A stretch of 57,375 nt of DNA from Bacteroides sp. (GCA_021203515.1 JAJQAY010000054.1:1-57375), one strand, 5' to 3'. Positions 27,519 to 37,214 are shown, counted from the stretch's first letter. The notes: generated from the sequence alone by a model not told the origin. A program made the numbers and translations.

Positions 27519-30065
27519 CAGCCGCATCGTACAACGTATTCCCCTCACCTGAATATCCGGATTATTGCGATAGTTCAAGCGCCAGGCATAATCGATGCGG
27601 AGGAACTTGAAGATATTCTCGATGCCGACACTCGCTTCCATATAGGGGGCTTTCCACATCGTATAAGAACCGGCAGGAAAAACATACAGGCCCTCTCCCC
27701 CATTCGCCGGATTGTTCTTTTCCGTCAGGTTACCCCACAAGCCACGGAAGCAGAAGACCTCCCTCCATTTCAGGTTCTTGACAAGAGGCAGACGGTTCAG
27801 AAGGTTACCGTTCAGGTAGTAAGTCAAATCCCAGGACACATATTCATCGTTGATAAACTCCATTGAATTCATATTGGTATAAGCCTCCGGCTGAATGGTA
27901 TAAGTCAGGTTGGCATTAGGCAAGATGAGCAACGGATAAGGAACTTTGCTCCACACTTTCCCCGCTTTGGCAATCAAATCGGCATAACCGAAAGCAGAGA
28001 ACCAAAAGCGCTTCTGGGCACCAATGTCGGTACGCTGATAGTTGTAGGACGAACCCAGGAAGTGCTTTGCAGCCATTGTGTGGCTGAAGTTAAAAATCAA
28101 CGCATCGTAAGTGATAGGGATACGGTCGTTGCGCGTCTGATAAAACTTTTCATTCTTTCCATAACGGAACTTGAGTTCCAGCTCCGTCATGTCGTAGTGA
28201 CTGACAGAGGTAACGGCAGCGTTCGGGATAATGCGGTTGAAATCGGCATACTCGCTGGCATATTCGCGGAATGTACGGGCAACGGCTCCATAAGCTATGC
28301 CATTGTAATGCTCGCGATAGTAAGTCAGTTCGCCCTGCCGCAGATAAGTGGCCCGCGAATCCTTTTTGCGCCTTATAGACAAGAGGAAGTTATCTTTGTT
28401 GGTGTACATGTATTGCTGCCCCAACTTGTTGATGTCGTACATATATTCCAACCGGATGGAATGTACCGGAAACTCTTTGCGATACTCCTTGCGGTCATTG
28501 AACGAATACTCCACAAGAGCATCGTATTTCAGTTCTTCATCCCGGGTTCCATACGCCATATAACCGTCAAAAAACAGTCTCTTATTGAATGCAGGAGTCG
28601 TGGTACCTCCCACACGAAGCCGGACGCCTTCGATGGAATTGCCGCTGATGGTGGTATTCATCGGCCCGAACTCAAACTTGCTTTTCAGAGGGTCTTCGTG
28701 CGTGGGAATGTAACCCGACACAAGGGTAGACACCACCTTCTCCGTTACATAGAAGACCGGGACGGAACGCAGCCGTACCATCAGTTTCGCCACCGTATTA
28801 GGATTCTTCCGGGCAGCCTCATCCGGACGAACAATTACCCAGAAGTCTTCCGGTCGCCGGTAAGCCTCTTTCAGTGTGATGATAGGAGCTCTTTCGCGGA
28901 AGATAGCCATTTGCTCCTCATCCGGCTCTTCAAAAGAGTGGTTGCTGTAGATATTCAGACGGCGGGCATACATTCCCTTCGACTTTTCGCTCAGCTTGAA
29001 GTTCACCTCTATATCGTCTTTCGTAATGATGCGGGTACTGTCGGCCGCACGTTCAAAGGTCTGCTCGATGGTCATGCGGGAGACGAAGTTCAGGTTGATG
29101 TGCCGGGGAACATTGAGGATTGCTTTCTGAATAAAATAAGTAGAGTCGAGCGTCACATACAGATGGCCTGTGAAGCCGAACGTCTCCGAATTAAAAGGTA
29201 CGAACCCCAAATCTACACACGGCTGATTGTTGACATTCAGCGTATCGAGAAGATAGTATTTGTAATAGTTGGGCCCGATGGTGGAAAGCGGACTTACGAA
29301 CCGTTGCAGAAACAAGGGAATATCATTCTGGAATATATCGACTTCGCGGAATACTTCACCCATGAACTGCTGGATACCGTCGCGCGAGAAGATTTCATCT
29401 ATACCCGACGATTGGTTTCCCTTTACGAGACGCTTTTCCGATTTAGGGTCTCGCCGATAATAGACCGTTTCGAGCTTCTCCTTCTCCGAAACCGGAAGGA
29501 TGGTCGTTCCCGCATCGAGCGTATCGACAAACTCAACCAGGAAATCAAATTTACCGGACTTACCCTCCTTCCTCGGCTTGGGTTGATAGTCGTTCATCGC
29601 AAAGACCATCTTCTCGTACTGATCGTACCGGAAATAATCATGGTTGCGAGGGTCGTTACTTTTACGCAAGGCGATGACCTGGCGCACAAATGCAACAGCT
29701 GGATTTTCTTTCTTGCTATATCTCTCCTTTCCCGGCTTGACGGTCACTTCGCCCAATGCAATCCCATTCGGTGCCAACTGTATTTTCAGGTTAACCGCCT
29801 TGCCCGGAGAGACCCTCACTTCTTTGGTGTCATATCCCAAATATGATACTTGCAACAGACCGCCTGCACTCGGAGCGGAGAAAGAAAAATGCCCATCCCC
29901 GTCGGTAGCCGTTCCTATATTCGTTCCTTTTATGATAAGGGAGGCATAAGACAACCCATCGCCCGTAATCGAGTCGGTCACAAGTCCCTTTATAGTCATA
30001 TTCTGTCCATTGGCAGTCCATGCAATGAGCAGGGATACCAATAAAAAAGCAATCTTTTTCCTCAT
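27510..30065 (-). CDS. DUF5686 outer-membrane protein with carboxypeptidase-regulatory domain
   Basis: 851 residues: a signal peptide (MRKKIAFLLVSLLIAWTANG), a carboxypeptidase-regulatory-like Ig domain (about 25-110, IKGLVTDSITGDGLSYASLI), then a long DUF5686 region with beta-barrel texture ending IRCTMRLSF. The family is typical of Bacteroidota outer membranes and its function is unknown. The gene is intact and lies 9 bp after the thioesterase gene of the polyene-like cluster, so it may be the last gene of that operon and help move or hold the product at the outer membrane. That link is inferred from spacing. Confidence 0.8.
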   Translation of the reverse strand: MRKKIAFLLVSLLIAWTANGQNMTIKGLVTDSITGDGLSYASLIIKGTNIGTATDGDGHFSFSAPSAGGLLQVSYLGYDTKEVRVSPGKAVNLKIQLAPNGIALGEVTVKPGKERYSKKENPAVAFVRQVIALRKSNDPRNHDYFRYDQYEKMVFAMNDYQPKPRKEGKSGKFDFLVEFVDTLDAGTTILPVSEKEKLETVYYRRDPKSEKRLVKGNQSSGIDEIFSRDGIQQFMGEVFREVDIFQNDIPLFLQRFVSPLSTIGPNYYKYYLLDTLNVNNQPCVDLGFVPFNSETFGFTGHLYVTLDSTYFIQKAILNVPRHINLNFVSRMTIEQTFERAADSTRIITKDDIEVNFKLSEKSKGMYARRLNIYSNHSFEEPDEEQMAIFRERAPIITLKEAYRRPEDFWVIVRPDEAARKNPNTVAKLMVRLRSVPVFYVTEKVVSTLVSGYIPTHEDPLKSKFEFGPMNTTISGNSIEGVRLRVGGTTTPAFNKRLFFDGYMAYGTRDEELKYDALVEYSFNDRKEYRKEFPVHSIRLEYMYDINKLGQQYMYTNKDNFLLSIRRKKDSRATYLRQGELTYYREHYNGIAYGAVARTFREYASEYADFNRIIPNAAVTSVSHYDMTELELKFRYGKNEKFYQTRNDRIPITYDALIFNFSHTMAAKHFLGSSYNYQRTDIGAQKRFWFSAFGYADLIAKAGKVWSKVPYPLLILPNANLTYTIQPEAYTNMNSMEFINDEYVSWDLTYYLNGNLLNRLPLVKNLKWREVFCFRGLWGNLTEKNNPANGGEGLYVFPAGSYTMWKAPYMEASVGIENIFKFLRIDYAWRLNYRNNPDIQVRGIRCTMRLSF

Positions 30066-30074
30066 AATAATTTC

Positions 30075-30521
30075 CTATCCTTTCTTTTTTGGGGGATGCA
30101 GAAACTTGTTCTGCCATGCCTGATAGTAATCGGGCTTATCCACCATCAATTGCCCTTGCGGGTCGATAAACAACTGGATGGTGTTTCCCACAGCACACAG
30201 CCGGTTATCACTTTCACGATACACTTCGTAGCTATAGTCGAGTCGTGCACCGGGTTTGTAAATGTAATGTGTATGCACGACGGCCACATCGTTGATGGCA
30301 AGCGGCGCATAATATTTTATGTGAATGTCGTAGATGGGGACATAAATGCCGGAGCGCTGCATATCGGCATAACCTATGCCGGGATAGTGCCGTCCGAATG
30401 ACTCGCGACCATCTTCAAAATAAGTGACGTATGAGCCATGCCACACCCGCTGCATCGAATCTATCTCACTGAACTTTACCGGTACGCGGCAAATGTCTTC
30501 CAAGTCTTTTATCACCGCCAT
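30075..30521 (-). CDS. Hotdog-fold acyl thioesterase
   Basis: 148 residues of the 4-hydroxybenzoyl-CoA thioesterase type: FSEIDSMQRVWHGSYVTYFE carries the Asp seen in the active-site region, followed by GIGYADMQRSGIYVPIYDIH. It would release an acyl chain from ACP or CoA in the cytoplasm. The start touches the stop of the LolA-like gene. Thioesterases of this kind are regular members of aryl-polyene and flexirubin clusters. Confidence 0.82.
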   Translation of the reverse strand: MAVIKDLEDICRVPVKFSEIDSMQRVWHGSYVTYFEDGRESFGRHYPGIGYADMQRSGIYVPIYDIHIKYYAPLAINDVAVVHTHYIYKPGARLDYSYEVYRESDNRLCAVGNTIQLFIDPQGQLMVDKPDYYQAWQNKFLHPPKKKG

Positions 30522-31150
30522 CAGAGTGAGGGATTAAAGACACTGTCGCTCACCGGAGCATTGAACTGATAGTTGGAAAAGTCGTACCGGGTATAGTTGT
30601 TGCCCTTCTCATTCATACGCAGACTTTTGAGTTCGACCCGTTTCAGGTCGACGGTCAGCACAAACGAGGTGAACATCATCTTGCGCCTGGCTTTGGCATC
30701 CGAGATAATCGGGGTGACGGTCAGCACACAGGTGTTGCCTTGCTTTGCCACTTCCACATCGGCCAGGTCGGAAAGGTCTACGGCAGAGTCCTCATCGGCT
30801 GTCATATTCTTGAAGACGGCTTGCAAAGACTCAAACTGATTGTTCCCTTTTCCTTTGGCAACGCTCTTTTTGCCGTCGGCCACCATTGTGAAGGTGTTGT
30901 CGACCATCAGCAGCATATCCTTTCCGTCATCGAAGATCATGCACATTTTGTCGGGCTTCTTGTAGTAGAAATATCCCCTGCTGACGATGTCCTGAGTAAG
31001 AACGTCATTATGCTTGGTGCGGACAACGGTGGCTGCCAGCGTATTCATGTTTTTATACCGTTCCGCCGCTTTCTGTATCTCCGCATCTTGTGCAAACAAG
31101 TGGAGACAAGAGAAAGCGAAAGTCATGAACAGAGTGAATAGTTTTTTCAT
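30521..31150 (-). CDS. LolA-like periplasmic carrier
   Basis: 209 residues with a signal peptide (MKKLFTLFMTFAFSCLHLFA) and the LolA half-barrel pattern (SRGYFYYKKPDKMCMIFDDG, then KDMLLMVDNTFTMVADGKKS). LolA carries lipoproteins across the periplasm, but LolA-like proteins in aryl-polyene clusters are thought to carry the polyene lipid. Its place between a reductase and a thioesterase in this operon suggests the second role. The housekeeping LolA is presumably elsewhere. Confidence 0.78.
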   Translation of the reverse strand: MKKLFTLFMTFAFSCLHLFAQDAEIQKAAERYKNMNTLAATVVRTKHNDVLTQDIVSRGYFYYKKPDKMCMIFDDGKDMLLMVDNTFTMVADGKKSVAKGKGNNQFESLQAVFKNMTADEDSAVDLSDLADVEVAKQGNTCVLTVTPIISDAKARRKMMFTSFVLTVDLKRVELKSLRMNEKGNNYTRYDFSNYQFNAPVSDSVFNPSL

Positions 31151-31156
31151 ATGCAG

Positions 31157-31885
31157 TTAAGTATAAAGTCCTCCATTGATTGAAATCACATTACCGGTAA
31201 TGTATCCGGCACCGGGCGAAGCGAGAAAGCCTACTGCCTCCGCCACCTCCTCAGGTGTACCGAAACGGTTGGCTGGAATGGTCTTCTTCAATGTGCCCTC
31301 ATCAAGCCCCTCCACCATATCCGTCTTGATAAAACCGGGAGCTACAGCATTGACGGTCACATTCTTGCGTGCCACCTCCTGCGCCAAGGCTTTTGTGGCG
31401 GCTATGATACCTCCTTTTGCCGTAGAATAATTCGTCTGTCCCGCTATTCCCTTCAGGCCGCTGACGCTTGCCATGTTGATGATGCGGCCGAACTTATGCG
31501 CCAACATAGGTTGCAGCAATGGTTGTGTCACGTTGTAGAATCCGCTGAGGGTGATGTCGAGCACACGGTTCCAATCCTCCGGGGGCATGAAGGCCATGAC
31601 GTTGTCGCGACGGATGCCGGCATTGTTCACCAGCACTTCGATGTATTCCTCCGGATGAGCCTTTTCCCAGGCTTCGAGGGCCTCGTGGGTTTGTACACGG
31701 TCGCTCACATCGAACATCAGTATCTCACCGTCTTGGCCGGCTTGCCGCACCAGTTCGAGGGTCTTCTCGGCCTCTGCGGTATTACTGGCATAGTTGATTA
31801 AGATATGATAGCCCATCCGGGCAAGTTTCACACAGACAGCACGGCCAATGCCGCGGCTTCCTCCGGTTATTAATGCATACTTCAT
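31157..31885 (-). CDS. FabG-like 3-oxoacyl-ACP reductase
   Basis: 242 residues of the short-chain dehydrogenase family: NAD(P)-binding TGGSRGIG at 8-15, NNAGI at about 88, catalytic Ser in NMASVSGLKG, and Tyr/Lys in NYSTAKGG. The C-terminus GYITGNVISINGGLYT is FabG-like. It would reduce the keto group made by the ketosynthase at 37290, in the cytoplasm. The housekeeping FabG is expected elsewhere, so this copy is probably dedicated to the cluster product. Confidence 0.9.
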   Translation of the reverse strand: MKYALITGGSRGIGRAVCVKLARMGYHILINYASNTAEAEKTLELVRQAGQDGEILMFDVSDRVQTHEALEAWEKAHPEEYIEVLVNNAGIRRDNVMAFMPPEDWNRVLDITLSGFYNVTQPLLQPMLAHKFGRIINMASVSGLKGIAGQTNYSTAKGGIIAATKALAQEVARKNVTVNAVAPGFIKTDMVEGLDEGTLKKTIPANRFGTPEEVAEAVGFLASPGAGYITGNVISINGGLYT

Positions 31886-31899
31886 TGTTTAGTCTCTTT

Positions 31900-33375
31900 T
31901 TAGTTTTTTACTATATTCCATATATACTCCTTCCCCAGTATCTCCGCACAGGTGAAGAGCGTTGTCATCGTCACACCATGCAACCCGTGCAACATTAGGT
32001 TCTGCCCCGTGAGGAGCAGGTTGGGAATGGGCGTTCGCGGCGAAAGCAAAGTCATCATCGGGTTGGCAAAGTCCTTGCGCAATCCGTAAGCCGAGCCTTC
32101 GGGAGTGCAGGTGTAGTCGCGGTATGTGAGCGGGGTACTGATATAACGTCCGAGGATATTTTCGGAAAGTCCGGGGATAAAATCATTTGCTAATGTGATA
32201 CATTCATTAGCCACACGCTCCTTCATAGCCTTGTATTCCTCGCCACGGCGACCTAATGTCGTGCCACTCCACGCTTCGCATTTATTCCAAGTCATCGGGG
32301 TGAGTAAGTCTATCTGCCGCACATACCTGCTGCCGTCTTCGGGCACGCGGCAACTTATCAATACTCCCTTCACGGGACCGTCTTCCTGATAGAAAGTCCA
32401 CACATCGGACTCCTTGTAGACGTACTGGTTCCAGTTGAAATATTTCACGGCATCCGGCTTGATGAAAAGCGATACGGTAAACATGCCGAAGGTGTTCTCC
32501 AAATGCTCCATGCGGCTACGGTAGACGGTCTTCATCCGTTCACTCTGCTTCACCAGCCGACAAGTGACGGCCGGATGAACATCACTGATGAAGAGGTCGC
32601 CTTCATAGCTTTCACCGTTCGAACAGACCGCGTAGGCCAGTTTCCCATTCTTCTCCACCAACTCCTGCACTTCGGCATTGCAGATAATCTCGCCACCGTG
32701 ACTCCGAATATCCTCCACCAGCGAGTCCACTATCAGCGAACCGTCGCCTTTCAGCCGCCAACTGCTTTCAATGAAACTGCTGTTGCCATGAGCGAATGTG
32801 AACAGCGGAAGCGACTCCTGCCGCAGCTCCATCTTCAAGGAAGTACCGCTAAGGACATTCACCAGCAACGGGTCGCGAAATGTTTTCGTCAGATATCCGT
32901 AGGCACTTACTCCGAAGAAGCCGGAAGAAAGCGATGTCTTCCCTCCCGAAGTATTCAGCGCATCAAACTGCCGCTCACCCACCTGCCTCAACATATTCGC
33001 ATAACGGCACAGCGCATCGCGTTCGGCAGGAAAATCCGCAGCCAGTGTACGTACAAACTCGTCATACCCCTGCGTGAAGGCAAAGGTACGACCGCCGATA
33101 GTCACCCGGTCGAAGTCGGCATCGAGACGTTGCCACGGCAGGCGTAACAGTCCCAGATGCTTGAAAGCGGCATGCAGCGACTGCCCTTCGGCAAGTCCTC
33201 CCACATAGTGAAGGCCCGTATCGAAGGCCTGTCCGCGACGCCGGTAGCTCTGGATGCATCCGCCTGCCTGCGCTCCCCTTTCCAGAAGAAGGACACTCAT
33301 GCCGGCATGCGAGAGGATATGTGCACATTCTAGTCCGCCAAGTCCGCTACCTATGATGACTACCTCGTATTTCAT
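31900..33375 (-). CDS. Phytoene-desaturase-like FAD oxidoreductase
   Basis: 491 residues with the FAD-binding VVIIGSGLGGLECAHILSHA, then LLERGAQAGGCIQSYRRRGQ, as in carotenoid desaturases and isomerases of the CrtI/CrtISO type. The C-terminal motif LLTGQNLMLHGLHGVTMT fits. No carotenoid genes (crtB, crtE) are nearby, so the substrate is more likely a polyene chain; similar enzymes occur in flexirubin-type clusters. The start overlaps the MMPL gene stop by four bases (ATGA type), so translation is coupled. Confidence 0.8.
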   Translation of the reverse strand: MKYEVVIIGSGLGGLECAHILSHAGMSVLLLERGAQAGGCIQSYRRRGQAFDTGLHYVGGLAEGQSLHAAFKHLGLLRLPWQRLDADFDRVTIGGRTFAFTQGYDEFVRTLAADFPAERDALCRYANMLRQVGERQFDALNTSGGKTSLSSGFFGVSAYGYLTKTFRDPLLVNVLSGTSLKMELRQESLPLFTFAHGNSSFIESSWRLKGDGSLIVDSLVEDIRSHGGEIICNAEVQELVEKNGKLAYAVCSNGESYEGDLFISDVHPAVTCRLVKQSERMKTVYRSRMEHLENTFGMFTVSLFIKPDAVKYFNWNQYVYKESDVWTFYQEDGPVKGVLISCRVPEDGSRYVRQIDLLTPMTWNKCEAWSGTTLGRRGEEYKAMKERVANECITLANDFIPGLSENILGRYISTPLTYRDYTCTPEGSAYGLRKDFANPMMTLLSPRTPIPNLLLTGQNLMLHGLHGVTMTTLFTCAEILGKEYIWNIVKN

Positions 33376-35858
33376 TTCTTATTCTTATTTATCATTCTAA
33401 AGATGGCAGGTTGCACCACATAAGTGATTACCACTGCGGCTACCAGCCCCACCAACGTAGAGAAGCCCACCGACCGGATGGCGGGATGCTCGGCAAAGAG
33501 CATCGAGCTTACGGTGACAATCAGAATGACCGCACTGAAGAATATCGCCGTCTTGTGGTATCCCAACAGGCGCGTATTCTTCCTGCCTTCAATCAGTCCG
33601 CTCATCACGAAGATGCTGTAGTCCACGCCTATACCGAAGATAAAGGTGGAAATAATAATATTGACGAGGTTGAACCGTACATCGAAAATCACCATAGAAC
33701 CCAGCACCACGAGCCAACTCAGCAGGATAGGCATAAAGCCCAGCAACGTATTCTTGATGTTGCAACGGAAACTGAAGAACAGCACGATGAGCACGAACAG
33801 CATCGAAATCCATTGCAGCACGTTGAAGTCCTCGTTCAGTCCGATAAGCGTGTCCGTGGTATAATAGTAGGTGTCGAGCACAAGCATATTGGGCTGCGAA
33901 GCCACGGCATCACAGATACGATGGTAGTCGCTGTCCTTGCTGCGTATGGAGTCGTTGGCGCAGCGCACGGAGGTAAAGCATAAGTAGTCTCCGTTATAGG
34001 ACTGCTCCATCAAGGTAGATTGATACCCCTTCGGGATGATGCCTGCCTCATAGAGAGCATCCGGCTCATAGTCGGCCGTGGCAAAGTCGAAGAAAGCATC
34101 GAACGCTTCGGGACGAAGGTTGGCTTGCGGAGCGGTGCGGGCGATGAGCGTGCGCACGATGTTCAGGCGCTCCTCTGTCCAGAAGTTCTTCCAGGCATCG
34201 ATGCGTTGCTGTTGCACCCGTAGCGGTACGAATATCTGGTTGGTATGTGTATAGCTCTTCACCAGTCCGGCTTGTTGCAGCGAGTCCAGCTTGTCTGCCA
34301 TTCCGGCGAAGTTCTCAATCGCCTCCTCCATCGTTGCTCCCGAGCTGGCGAAATACTTCTGCTTGTCGCCCGTATGCGTCTTGGCACGAAGCAGGTCTTC
34401 CGAGTACGAAACGCTCTCGGCCCGATAACCCAGGTTGTGCATATCGGCATCAAACCGTGTGCCTCCCACTACGTAAAACCCGATACATATCACTACCGCG
34501 ACGAGTATCACCACTACCAACGGCTTCTTGCGGTCCAGCGGATAACTATTGATGCGGTCTACGATAGCAAAAGCGCGACGGTTCACCTTGTTCTTCTCCG
34601 GGTGCAGGAATTGCGGCAGGTAAATGAGGCTGAAAGCCGTAGTGCCCACAATGGCAAAGGCGGCAAACAGCCCGAAGTCCTGCAACAACTCCGTGCGGAT
34701 GAAGATAAGCCCCATGAAAGAGCCGATGGTCGTCAGGCATCCCAGGCAAACGGGCTTCACCTGGTCGCGTAGCACCTGCTCCGGGTCGCTGACGTATTTG
34801 TAATGTGTGATAATGTGCAGCACGTAGCTGAACGCCACTCCCAGCACCACCGCACCAATGCCGAGCGCCAGCAGCGAGAACTGTCCTTTGATGAAATACA
34901 TGGCCGCCAGCCCGAAGAGCGTACCGAAAACCACGGGCAACAGCAGCAACGGTATCGTATCGGCATTGCGGAAGCAGATGAAGATAAACAGCAGCACCAG
35001 CACCAACGCCCCGATAATCGTCTCCTTCAAGTCGGACTTAATCCGCGATGAGTTATAGAACCCGCTGGCAGGCGTACCGTGATAGCAGATTTTCACATCG
35101 GAAGCAGAAACCGAGAATTGCTCTATCTGCTCATTCAGTGTCTTTAACAAGGCCGAACCTTGCCCCGTATTGGCGGCCGAATACATAGGCGTAATGAAAG
35201 CCACGCACACCGTAGAGTCCCGGACAAAGAAATGTCCGTCGATGGTTTTGTAACTGCCGGCGGCGCCATCCGTCAGCGGTTTCAACTGCTCCATCAGCAC
35301 ACTGCGCAGTCCCACCGGGTCCATCTGTATCAGTTCGGGGAACATGCTTCCCATCGGACTCAGCAAATCATCGTGATTGGCCTGCATCTGCCGGGCCATG
35401 TGCTGATAAGTAAGCAGCGTGTCCAGACTGCTATAGACACAAGTATCTATATAAGCCGGAAGGTGGGCGCTCAGGTAGTCGATGACATCCGGCACCAAGT
35501 CATCGGAGAGTCTGTAGAAGACATCCCCAATCATCTGCCGGGTGGAGCCCAGAGCAGCGTTCCTGGCTTCCAGCGAGTCGATAAAAGCGTCGCAGGTTCC
35601 TACGATGCGTTCCACGGAAGCTCCATCCCTGCCCTCGAAGAGCAGGAAAGTCTTGTCCTTGATACGCAGATTGGCAAAAGCCAGTTTCTCGGTGCCGTCC
35701 TCGTTCTTGGAGGAAGGCATCAGTTTGTTGATGTCTTCTTCCAGGTATATCTGCGAGGCAAAATATCCGAAAAAGGCATATGGGGCAACCATCGACAGCC
35801 AAAAGACAGCACGGTGGCTACGGAAGTAGCGGTAAATCTTAATACAGAGTTGCGTCAT
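33372..35858 (-). CDS. MMPL/RND-family lipid exporter
   Basis: 828 residues with two RND halves, each a large periplasmic loop and about six transmembrane segments. Helices lie at about 20-38 and 260-400 (first half) and 440-460 and 670-820 (second half), with FGIGVDYSIFVMSGL and LGIGAVVLGVAFSYVLHII typical of MMPL proton-relay helices. MMPL proteins export lipids across the inner membrane. Overlapping ends with both neighbours show tight coupling, so this is probably the exporter for the cluster product, handing it to the LolA-like carrier. Confidence 0.85.
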   Translation of the reverse strand: MTQLCIKIYRYFRSHRAVFWLSMVAPYAFFGYFASQIYLEEDINKLMPSSKNEDGTEKLAFANLRIKDKTFLLFEGRDGASVERIVGTCDAFIDSLEARNAALGSTRQMIGDVFYRLSDDLVPDVIDYLSAHLPAYIDTCVYSSLDTLLTYQHMARQMQANHDDLLSPMGSMFPELIQMDPVGLRSVLMEQLKPLTDGAAGSYKTIDGHFFVRDSTVCVAFITPMYSAANTGQGSALLKTLNEQIEQFSVSASDVKICYHGTPASGFYNSSRIKSDLKETIIGALVLVLLFIFICFRNADTIPLLLLPVVFGTLFGLAAMYFIKGQFSLLALGIGAVVLGVAFSYVLHIITHYKYVSDPEQVLRDQVKPVCLGCLTTIGSFMGLIFIRTELLQDFGLFAAFAIVGTTAFSLIYLPQFLHPEKNKVNRRAFAIVDRINSYPLDRKKPLVVVILVAVVICIGFYVVGGTRFDADMHNLGYRAESVSYSEDLLRAKTHTGDKQKYFASSGATMEEAIENFAGMADKLDSLQQAGLVKSYTHTNQIFVPLRVQQQRIDAWKNFWTEERLNIVRTLIARTAPQANLRPEAFDAFFDFATADYEPDALYEAGIIPKGYQSTLMEQSYNGDYLCFTSVRCANDSIRSKDSDYHRICDAVASQPNMLVLDTYYYTTDTLIGLNEDFNVLQWISMLFVLIVLFFSFRCNIKNTLLGFMPILLSWLVVLGSMVIFDVRFNLVNIIISTFIFGIGVDYSIFVMSGLIEGRKNTRLLGYHKTAIFFSAVILIVTVSSMLFAEHPAIRSVGFSTLVGLVAAVVITYVVQPAIFRMINKNKK

Positions 35859-36220
35859 ACAATCATATCTCCTTTATATTCCATATACGTCCTTTCCGCA
35901 TCCGCTATCCGGGCTGTGACAACATAGCCCAAGTCGATAGGCGAAAGGCTGACGGTGACCTCCACTTCGGGGCAGAGGACGGGTGAAGCAACGGCCGTCA
36001 GGCGACATTGCTTGATGGTGCTAATCAATAGCCTCCGGCCTGCCAGCAACGAGGCGCATTCCCTGATAGTCTCGATGTTGCACACACCCGGACACACCAG
36101 ATTGCCGGGAAAGTGTCCGCGATAGACATCGCAGTCGGGCAAGAGGGCGATGCGGTAAACAGCCTCCAGTCCGTCGGATTTCGTACCGATTATCTTATAA
36201 TATTTGTTTTCGAGCAGCAT
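35855..36220 (-). CDS. Hotdog-fold dehydratase-like protein (FabA/FabZ-like)
   Basis: 121 residues with the beginning of a 3-hydroxyacyl-ACP dehydratase pattern, LLPDCDVYRGHFPGNLVCPG, where GHFPGNPVxPG is the FabZ hallmark with its catalytic His. The catalytic Glu/Asp that usually follows about 13 residues later appears as Glu in NIETIRECASLL. The protein is shorter than FabZ. It overlaps the MMPL gene. With the next gene it gives two dehydratase-like proteins in one cluster, as in aryl-polyene clusters (ApeI/ApeP). Confidence 0.75.
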   Translation of the reverse strand: MLLENKYYKIIGTKSDGLEAVYRIALLPDCDVYRGHFPGNLVCPGVCNIETIRECASLLAGRRLLISTIKQCRLTAVASPVLCPEVEVTVSLSPIDLGYVVTARIADAERTYMEYKGDMIV

Positions 36221-36231
36221 GGCGGGTAAAT

Positions 36232-36657
36232 TCAGTCATTGGGTTTAATGAAAATCTTCATTTGCGTATCAGCCACGATGTCGTCCGAGACACGGGCTTC
36301 ACCGGTTATGATAGTTACGCCGGCCATTTCTGCTCCCATCGTGATAGTGGTACGCAATTCGTCGCCTATCTGCGGACGGTAGCAGCAATGGAACTTCTTC
36401 ACTTCACCGATATATCCCACGGGGGGCTGTGTGGCTCCTGCACTTATCGCCTTGTATCCCGCAAAGGCGGAAGCTGACTGGGCTATATGTTCTATAAGCC
36501 CGGGCTCGGCCAGTAGTCCGTCCTCGTCGATGAAGTAATTGTCGGCCTTGACGATGAGGCTGGTTACAGCCACATCGCCTTTTACCTCTATCAGCTTGTC
36601 GACCATTCGGATGGGGTCGCGCTGCGGAATGAGGTTCTCTATTTCCAGACTTTTCAT
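36232..36657 (-). CDS. 3-hydroxyacyl-ACP dehydratase, ApeP-like
   Basis: 141 residues with LIPQRDPIRMVDKLIEVKGD at the start and EPGLIEHIAQSASAFAGYKA in the middle, the modified active-site helix seen in the ApeP-type dehydratases of aryl-polyene clusters. It would remove water from the 3-hydroxyacyl-ACP and leave a trans double bond. It overlaps the ACP gene stop by four bases. The GHFPG motif of normal FabZ is absent here. Confidence 0.78.
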   Translation of the reverse strand: MKSLEIENLIPQRDPIRMVDKLIEVKGDVAVTSLIVKADNYFIDEDGLLAEPGLIEHIAQSASAFAGYKAISAGATQPPVGYIGEVKKFHCCYRPQIGDELRTTITMGAEMAGVTIITGEARVSDDIVADTQMKIFIKPND

Positions 36658-36908
36658 TCTGCCGGGAGGTGTGCCTCTATGTAGTCATAGAGGTCGTTGA
36701 ACGTTTTGATTTTGGGTAAATCCGATGCTGGCACCTTTACCTTATAAGTGTATTGGATGATGGCCACCAAGTCTACCAGACTAAGGCTGTCCAAAGAAAG
36801 TGCATCCTTTATATCTGCATCGGGGGTGAAAACGCTTAATTCTACTTCAAACTCTTCTGCCAACACGGCATTTACTTTTTCTACAATCTCTTCACGTGTC
36901 ATAATCAT
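36654..36908 (-). CDS. Acyl carrier protein
   Basis: 84 residues, acidic, with the phosphopantetheine site LSLDSLSLVDLVAIIQ, where the Ser of DSL is modified. It carries the growing chain for the ketosynthase, reductase and dehydratases around it. It is more diverged than a housekeeping AcpP (which has DSLDTVEL), as expected for a pathway-specific ACP. ATG 36902 in the same frame is an alternative start. A 380-bp gap full of hairpins separates it from the ketosynthase gene. Confidence 0.87.
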   Translation of the reverse strand: MIMTREEIVEKVNAVLAEEFEVELSVFTPDADIKDALSLDSLSLVDLVAIIQYTYKVKVPASDLPKIKTFNDLYDYIEAHLPAE

Positions 36909-36936
36909 TCTTTTTTTTGTTTGTTATTATACGGTT

Positions 36937-37201
36937 ATAAATTAAATGGGAATTTAGGGGGCGTAGCGCCCCAGCAAGGCTCTCATTCGGGTGATAACAA
37001 GACTATCTCAATTCTCCTCCTCCTGGGAGGAGGAGTACCCCAACAGGGGGGGGTGGTAGGTAAAGATAATACCTTGAAAGAATGAGTTATCTTATGTATC
37101 CACCTACCACCCCGCCCTTTGGGCACCCCTCCTCCTCGGAGGAGGGGAATAAAGTTACTCTTGCAAATAGATACGCAACGATAAATTATCATTTCCCTCA
37201 A
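36937..37201. repeat. Hairpin-rich intergenic element inside the polyene-like operon
   Basis: This stretch without a gene holds several palindromes: GGGGCGCTACGCCCC-type at 36958-36972, CTCCTCCTCC/GGGAGGAGGAG at 37015-37035, a long hairpin with arms GGGGTGGTAGGT (37050-37061) and ACCTACCACCCC (37102-37113) plus an inner AAGATAA/TTATCTT stem, and CCCCTCCTCC/GGAGGAGGGG at 37126-37147. The first part is shared with 2643-2699. It may terminate, process or stabilise the transcript between the ketosynthase and ACP genes. Confidence 0.8.
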
Positions 37202-37214
37202 TAGCCTCCTTTCC

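Noticed and set aside
28062..29846. Long open frame on the plus strand opposite the DUF5686 gene
   Set aside because: It is a shadow of an intact, recognisable gene, and its translation shows no family features.
31900..33375. Phytoene desaturase-like gene as evidence of carotenoid synthesis
   Set aside because: No phytoene synthase or prenyl synthase gene is near; the neighbours are type II fatty-acid enzymes and a lipid exporter.
36983..37201. Open frame of 72 codons in the hairpin element
   Set aside because: It simply reads through palindromes, has no family likeness and interrupts an operon intergenic region.
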